Source: Phoronis australis (lineage: Eukaryota; Phoronida; Phoronidae). Taken from it: DNA of 59,506 nucleotides. Made by a program: the position numbers and the translations under genes. Positions 37,801-46,800 of the stretch are shown here, one piece after another (position 1 is the first letter of the stretch; each line of letters opens with the position of its first letter). Location: assembly GCA_002633005.1 (NCBI GenBank), contig NMRA01000015.1, forward strand, positions 46,869 to 106,374, given 5' to 3'. Below the pieces are notes generated by a model. That model did not search any database. It worked only from the letters and a program-made list of their open reading frames with translations, and was not told the DNA's origin.

Positions 37801-40800
37801 CATTTTGTGCCTGAACCTGCTATCCCGGTATCTTACGGATGTTGCAGGATGAGTATACGCAACTGGGTACATACCCAGTCAGCAGCCCAGTGGGCATCAC
37901 TTAACTCCTGCAGAGAGACCAAGAAGAATTTTCCCAACGTGATCGAACCAAAAGGTTCAAAAAACCTTCTGCGTCTAGATAGATTGGGTATAAGACACGT
38001 CATTCAAATTTTGACATGCCACTGCAACCTAGCCCGACACAGACACATTACTGGGCATATGGGGAGCCATGTGTGTCCCGAGTGTGGTACTGACGTAGAA
38101 TCTCCTAAACTCCTGGTAGAGTCTTGCCCAGCGTTTTGTAGGCTAAGGAGAAACCTACTGGGTGACACTGTTACATGCCTACAACATATAGTGCATGGCA
38201 ACAAATGGAAATGTCTGTCCGTTTTCCTAAAGGAGACTGGCAGACTTGTAAACTTTCTTCACAAGGAGCCATAATTGGGCTCTCGTGCTTTTGCTTAGGT
38301 GTTTTGTGCAATGGGCCCAACCATGAGGCCTGCGCACGTCTGATGCACCGCAAATGACATCAGACCACCCGCACTGTTTTTTTTTTGTTAAAGGTTTTCC
38401 AATGAACATTCTGTTGCACAATGATCAGGCCGCTATTTTTAGACTTGGCTATTCTTAATCTGAGTCATCAAAAATAGGTCAGTTTCCTACATAGCCAACA
38501 CTAATCAGATGACAGGCTTATAGTAGACGCTAATCAGATGACAGGTGTATGGTCCACACTAATTAGATGACAGGTTTATAGTCGACACTAATCAGATAAC
38601 TGATTTATAGCCGACACTAATCAGATGACAGGTGTATAGTCCACACCAATCAGATGACAGGTGTATAGTCTACACCAATCAGATGACAGGTGTATAGTCC
38701 AAACCAATCAGATGACAGGTGTATAGTCCACACTAATCAGATGACACTCAGGTGTATAGCCAACACTAATCAGATGACAGGTGTATAGTCCACACTAATC
38801 AAATGACAGGTGTATAGTCCACGCTAATCAGATGACAGGTGTATAGTCCACACTAGTCAGATGACAGGTGTATAGCTGACACTAATAATATGACAGGTGT
38901 ATAGTCCACACTAATCAGCTGTCTGTTGGATTATTATTGATTAAACATAGTGGCAGTAACTTTTTTCTTTTTTTTGGGAAAGATAAAACGGTGATAAACT
39001 TGTCAAGTGAATGTATGGATTACGGGGTACCACTGCATGTGGAGAATTTCTTGCTTACACTGGTCTCCACTAAGATTCCCTTTGCCCTGTAAAACTTTTA
39101 TTATGCCTATTCAGCACGTCCTTTGTATTCATGTACATGTAAGCTAAAGCAGTGGAAAGGAAATTCCTAACGCTTAATTTTCTCAACCTCCGTGCTTCTT
39201 ATTACACCCATATTGGTTTTCTCTGACATTTGCACTGGGTCAATGTAGAGAGTAGTTTACAAAATGACCAAAAATAGTAAATTTTGTTCATGTTGACAAA
39301 GGGGCACTTCCCAAAGTAACGTTGATTGTAAACATGTTTCATACGTTATTTTATTTTTATCACCTCAGTCTACTTGTTTTTTTTTTCTGGCCGTATAGGA
39401 ACGGGGTGCTATCTTTTTATCTTTTTATTTTATTTTTAAGCTTGAAATCCCAAAACAGTCGTACTGAGATTTTGTTGGCTAGTGAAACTTAAAAGTCTCA
39501 GTTAATTATGAACCCATCCCTGCTGCTTGTATTTTCTCGTTGAGTTTTAAGCTAGACATAGTCAGTCTTTACATGTGGTCCTTCACCATCTAATTACCGT
39601 CAATATTGGGGCATTTCCACGAATATCAGTATTCTGGTTAGCGTATAACTGGAGTAAAATAGTTTGACATGCACTGGATGATAAGTAATGCATTTGACAT
39701 CTAATTTGGTCACCATATTTGTTGTAATGTAGCTTAGTTGTATACTAAAAGAATTATCCATGTGATATTGTTAATAATGATCAGCGTTTGTAAATTGTCC
39801 GAGTATATCAATACACACTGTTGTTTTTGTTCAATCGTAACCAATGCTTGTATTTGTTAGCTTATTAGTTCATTGACTTTTTAAAGTCAAAAGCCATACT
39901 TAGCTGTTTTTTTTTCTGCCGATTACTGCCATGATGTTTATTTTTAACGATTTGGTTTATGCATTTTGAAAATTCTCCATTACGTATAGGCAGAGCTGTT
40001 TACTACAGTTTACAGCCAGATAATTGCACCTTATTGGATGTTGCTCTGGACAATGTGGTCACCACAACTGTGACCGACTCTGGCGCCGCGCTCTTTTTTA
40101 TCCTTGTAAAAACTGCTTGGAAGGACCAGCGGTGAAAATTTCCGCACATCTTTATAAATGCGCATCTTCCTTGTAAGCGTATTATTCACGGCATGGTACA
40201 ACAATCCAAGTCTTTTACAACATCAAGTTGTTAGTGTTGCCTTGTCTTCCCAGGATTCACCAGGTGAGGTCATTTGGTAGTAACATCGCAGTCAACGTCT
40301 GGTGGGACTTCCACAAGAACACAAAAATTGACCTGGATCAGTGCCAGCAACAGTTTAACAAGGACTTAACTTTAGACAAGGTTGACTTCAAAGGTTTGAA
40401 TAGTCTTATGGATGAGATACCGGCCATCAGGTAGGAAGACATCTTGAAATCAATGGACTCTTTGAAAAAATGACCTTTGACACAGAATTTAGAAATTAGT
40501 TGACCTCTGAATACACGAGACCCAATAGCGGATTTGCAGCGCAAACAAACTACGCATTGCGCATGTGCGAGTTACTTCCTGCGCGAAGGCNGTAATCCTT
40601 CCTGAACTCAAAGGGATTATCATACATTGTGTTGAACTTAGGGGATTACCATATACTGCTCTGAACTCCAGGATTACCTTATACTGTGCTGGAGTGAAGG
40701 ATTACCTTATACTTTGCTATACTCAGGATGATTATCCTAGATGCAAAAGGTACACACTCATCCAACGCTTTACCGCAAACGGGTGGCGCTTTGCTCCAAT

Positions 40801-43800
40801 TACGTGGTTTGTCACTTTATTGCTAAGCGGTGTCAGTGCTGTGCATGAACTAGGAATCTTGCTTAATCTCAAGATCGCGTATTTGTGAACTTGGAATTGA
40901 ATACTCATCAGGTGAAATTTTTGTTAAGTGTAAAGAATTTTGTAATTATTGGCCCCACAATCACCAATTTAAACCTTTTCCGTATCTAGCATCAAAGAAT
41001 CGTAGGAATATGTGCATGTTTACATCAATTATTGTTTGGTAAATGAGATTGCCAATAACTGAAAACAGCGGATTGGTTAAAATTTATGTTATTTTATTAT
41101 CATGTAATTTGATTTAGTGCGGTGCAAATTTTTATCGATGTGAACGTGATTACTTGAGTGAACTTGTCAAGTATCCTCATGTACGACAAACTTACAAACT
41201 GTAATGAACACTAAGTCTGAAATACTACAGTTTTAACATGCTAGGAAAATACGATTCTTATAAACTATTATTGAAAACTACAATTGAAATGGCACTAAAA
41301 TACTTTAAGGAACGAATGAGTCATACGTAGTCCTGAAAAGGACTGTTGAATCGAGTCAAATTATACACAAAATTCACAAAAAATTGTAACAAGGTCTATC
41401 AACGTTGAACGCTGCCTGACTGTTTGATTAGCCTACCCGCAATATAAACAAGTCACATGACTGCTTAAAAGCAGCGCCACCTGTTAGTGAAGCGGAGTAT
41501 TACAGACAATGCCATCTGGTTGCGGTAAAGCCTTGGATGAGTGGGTACCTTTTGCATCCTAGACTGTGCTGCATTCACCTGAAAACAAATATGCACTCGT
41601 TTTCTAAGTTTGGTCAGAATAGAAAGTGTTGTCTTGAAAATATCTTCTTTCATTGCTGTCTTCTCAGCGCCATCACGAAGTTTGTAACGTTATGTTAACT
41701 GTACTTTGAAACCACAGTGTTTCAGTGTTACAAACACTTTTAACAGGGATGTCTTTTTGCGATATGCTAAAAAAGAGCCAATAACGATAGACTCGATGAG
41801 AGAACGCTTCGGCATACAGGTAATGACTGAGGCGAGGAAAACCTTCGTGGCTTTGTGTGTGTTCACCTCCTCTGTAGACCTGGGCTCTGTTAAGCTCAAG
41901 CTTCACATTTAACTAAATAGATTGCAATTAGCACATCACTGGCTATAAATAATTTCTACTTCTCAGTAATATATTCTTAGACACTTTGATCTTTTACTGA
42001 AGTGAGTTTTAATTATTTGTTGCAAGTAGTTGTTTCTAGTGCATAGACCAAAGTCACTTTTCGTGAAACAAATCCCTGTTTTAACGCGCTGGCACTTTCA
42101 AGAATTGTGCAATGAAATTATACATAGCCTCAGATTATGTGAGCTTAGAAAGGATTTTGCACACATAGTGGCTTTGTCTTCAATCCCCTTATTGGGCTCT
42201 ACTCATGTGTATTGATTCATTAACCATCCCCTTCATAAGCTCTGTTAATTCGATTGTATGCTTATGCACTTTTAACTAATAACAATGCTTAGGCTGGTTC
42301 ACAACTCTTTGTCCTGGGTTACTGAAACACCTGATTGATAGAATATAGACGATTCTGGTTCTTGGTCAAAGAAATAGATAATGAGTGCTTAAGCAATAAT
42401 TGATGTCATATTTAAAATGTATACACACCCATCCAAATGTTTTGTTTCAACTCATGATAATGTTTTGAGTTAAACCAAATGCTTGGTCATGTGCATATGT
42501 TGTAAATATGAAATAGAGTATTACAAAAACACAAAAGAGATCTGTTTTCAAATAGAATATTGCAAATGCAGAACTTCTGCATGACTCCATAGTGGTTTCT
42601 CCCTTTAATTATTAAAGATACCTGCACAAATATGGTTTGTGTCAAATTGAGCTGATGTTTTTATGCAGCCACATATTTCTATGGGAGTGGATATTGCCAA
42701 CATCTCTGTCGAGTTGTCCTGCGTCAGTTGCTATATCTCCTAAATGACTTGCAGGATCGTAATGAGACGGATAAGGAGTTTTGGACCAATCCGACTGTGG
42801 CTCTGCCCCTGGTGTTTTTTTTTTTACGTTTGCCTCTTTATCTTTGGAATTCCTTGATGGATTTTTATGAAATTTAGGGAATAGGTTTCTAGTAAGAAGA
42901 TTTCGCCTTCCTGATTTCACACAGATGTGACGTATTCTGCGTCACTTGGTGGCCATTTTAAGCATTTTTGAGTGTGTTTGACATCCGCCTCTATATCTTA
43001 CAAACTTCTCTAAGGATCATTATGAAATTGGCATGTGTGTTCCTAAGAAGAAGAACGCAGCTGATGCTGATTTTCGGATGGGTTTGCAACCCCTTAATAG
43101 CATTTTTTGTCCACTGCTGTATCTCTTTAACCTTTTGGAGGATCTTTGTGAAATGTAGCAGATGTTTCTGTTAACTAAAGGAGACGATGCCTTTGTATTT
43201 TTTTAGATGGATTCTGGGCCACCTCGTGGCCATTTTTTATTTTGGTTTGTTTTTTGTCATCCCCCTCTTCTGCCAAACTGTTCAAAGGAACATTATGAAT
43301 CATGGCACGAGACTAGCATGGCTGACGTTGATTTTTGGACAAGTTTGACGACATTGGCCTGAATCCTTTGCAGGATGTTGACGAACTGTTGCAGGTGTTT
43401 TCCTATAAATATGGCAATGGCTGCCCACGACTTTATAGATGGCTCTGATTACCGTTTTCCCCGTAGTGGCAATTTTATCTTTTTACCTTTGTTTGCCTCT
43501 GTATCTTCAGAGTTCTTTTGACGATTTTTCATGAAATTTGGCCAACAAATTTGTATTATGAAGATGACAGCATCTTTCTGTTTTAGGATAGATTCAACTT
43601 ATTCTGCACCGCCTAGTGGCCATTTTAATTAATTTTGTTGTTTTTTGCTGTCTGAGATTCCGGATGAGTTCAACATATTCTTTGCCATCTAATGGCCATT
43701 TTTGTGAAACTAAAAATGCCACTAGAAGCACGTTTTGTGTTGCTGTCATAGATGCATTTCAACATTCCGCATTGATTTTGTTGTTTTTTGCTGAGTCTGA

Positions 43801-46800
43801 GATTCCGGATGAGTTCAACATATTCTTTGCCATCTAATGGCCATTTTTGTGAAACTAAAAATGCCACTAGAAGCACGTTTTGTGTTGCTGTCATAGATGC
43901 ATTTCAACATTCCGCATTGATCTTGTTAAATTAAATACATGATCTGATTTTATTGAGGATTGGGTCTTACCATTCCCGTACCATCTTTGAATAATTTGGC
44001 CTAGAGTTGCAAGCATTTTCAATTTGATTACTCAATACACAGCACATTCTGGCTTGGTCTTCACAGTAGAAGAGTTGACTATTTGCCTGTTGTGTGTTCC
44101 CAGCTGATGATTTCTTAGATTTAAAACGTCAAAAGAACTCTTCCAGTATGCGCTTCTTTTATTTCTCTTGATGATCTCTGATAACTGTGTGCTAGAAAGT
44201 CTAATACATCGCTTTAACCTTTGCTTCAACAGGAAAGTCTTGTCAATATATTCAAGGAGGAATCCAGTCACATTAGAGATTGTGAAACGATTTTTTGTGC
44301 AGGTAAACCTGCATGCTTTATAAACAGTTGACTTGAAAGTGCATAGGTAGGCTGAAGAATGTATCAGCTGTGAAATACATTTTGCCTTGGTCTGATATTT
44401 GCTTCACACAATATTGACATCTATAGACCAACTTACAGTGTTACAGAAAACTTAGAGATGCTCTTTCAGCATTGTTTTACAAATAACTTTTATTAGAGAA
44501 CGAGTTATAATGAACTTACTAAATTAAGTCACAACTTTTCTCCAAATGATGTTATTTCAGAGGACATTTTCAGGCAATGTAAGCAGAATTTAAATTAATA
44601 TGGAATTTAACAAATCATTTTTTCAATTTCTGGTGGTGTACCTCAGTCAGAAGTTGAACGAAGCTGAGCTTTAATTTGTGGTCCGTTTCATATGAAACTT
44701 TCAAAAACTATACGTTATGCTGTCTTCTCCAAAACACTTTTGAGGATTGCTTTTAAAATGTTCAACTTTTGCGTGATAGGAATAAAATGAAAATGATATC
44801 TTTCTTTAAATTGTAACAACATTTTTGAGATGCTATCTTGAACATTTACAGGAAATAAAATTTGGTCATGTTGCTGATGTTGTTTTGCAATCAATGTACC
44901 TTAAGTTTCTTCTTTGCTAAATTTAACTAAAAGGACGTGGTCACATGACCCAAGTAAAACATCAGAAATCAAATTCTGCAGGTTTTCCACTTTAAAAACT
45001 TTTACTGTGTTAAATTCTTTAATTTTGTATATATTTGGCAAAATAGGTAGACTTGTCAACTACAGGTCTTACCTAACCTTAGCCACAGATAACTATTAGC
45101 CACACACAAGTTAGGACCTAGCCAGACTAGTTTGACTCCGACAGGCATAGCAATGTTTTCTATGAATGAAATTTGTGACCACAGAAATTACCGGTACGTG
45201 TTTTTAAATCAGTATTTTTGATTGTTTGCTCTTCTTTCCTGGTTCATGAAACTTGCAGAGATAAGAAATTTATGGTAATCCAAAGATATATCATCTTGCC
45301 TTTTCGATTTCTTCTGTAACTCTATAACTTTCTAAGTCATTAACAATTTGTTTTAACTGGTGACCTCTCAGCTATTTTTGTTTTCATCAGAACAGTCCTC
45401 GTGAACTTGTGGAGAACTGTGAGTTATATACTATGTCAATTCTTTCTTACGATAGTGGGCTATTCAGTATTGCATGTTTCAAATTGATGCCTCCCTTGAA
45501 AAACCTGATGTCAGGGAGTCAATTTCTCAAAAAATGTATGACTATTTAAAATAACAAAGTTTCAAGGCATGGCACAGACACAAGTACATGCATTGTAATA
45601 CACCTCTTTGGACTCCATAAGGAGGAATGATACAAATTATGTATGTATACCTTTTTGTTGGGTGTTCGATGTTGATGTTTTCATAGTGCAAGAGGTATAT
45701 GTGCTCTGTCTTGTTATGACTGTGTAAGAGTTTGTCATATAGTTCATTACTTCTATGAAAGACAGTTTCAAGTACATTTCTTTCTGTAACCACTTCAGTA
45801 GTGTTTTGAGTGATAATCGAGACTTAAAAACCTGTGCAACATGAAAAATGGGTGAGGTACTCTAGAAACTCTATTTTTCACTTTTTGCGTGTATTGGAAA
45901 CATTTGTTTGCTAATAAAAGTTATAAAAGACGTTTGGCTTCATTTCTGTGTTTACTACTCAACATTTTTGAAAACAGTAGTGGTGGCAATTTTCCCCTAT
46001 TTAAACAGTCGATAGATAACTTAAAACAATCTAATTAGTGTGAAATCCTGGAAGTGATGGCTGATTAACTCAAAAAGTTTGGAAATTGGCAGACTAGTTG
46101 CAAAGAAATAAACATGGATGAGCATTTTCCTAATCAACACTTTATTATTTCCCTTTCAGGAAATGTCTGAAGACATTCTGAATAGGTCTGGTGGCATACA
46201 GTCTCTGTTGGCTGGGGTAGGAGAACATGTTTTTGCTTTCAGTAGCTCTTACATTGTGACAATGCCCACTGAGTGCTCGATTGTCCACTTCCAAAATACA
46301 ATCTTCTAATAGTTATAGTTGCTACGTACCGCCAAAAATAATAGTTACTTTCTAAAGGAGACTTAGTATACTCGTCTCATCTTGTTTCTTATTCAGACTA
46401 GTTCGTAGTCAGGGCCCTTGCTCCCTCGATGTGGGGCAAAATATCGGCCTCATTCCCTCTGTTAAGTATTTGAAAATCGCACGAAATTCCGCTGATTAGA
46501 ACCAAAATTCCCCTGAAATAAGTATGAAATTCCCCTCGAAATTTTAATTGCTTGTAACTTATATAGGCAACATTTGGAAACGGCAGAAAAATTTTGGCTT
46601 GTTGAGGCACAAGAGAGGTGGGGGTGCTATCGGTGGTGACGGCACACCTACCTTTTGCCTGAGGTGAACGAGGGTCCTAGTGGTGGCTGAGATGAACAAG
46701 GGTCCTAGTTGGGCCTAAGGTGAACGAGGGCCACTAGTAGTGTTTTCAGACTTGGGAGAACTATCTGTTGTTGCTTGAGGTTATGCTGGCCATATAAAGT

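Noticed and set aside
44233-44302. Exon-like 70-nt segment in JmjC intron 7 ('ESLVNIFKEESSHIRDC')
   Set aside because: Good splice borders and open in phase 0, but it leaves phase 1 and the next exon then meets a stop. Skipping it gives a consistent frame.
45391-45418. 28-nt micro-exon candidate with GTGAGT donor
   Set aside because: Its length does not restore frame either alone or with 44233-44302.
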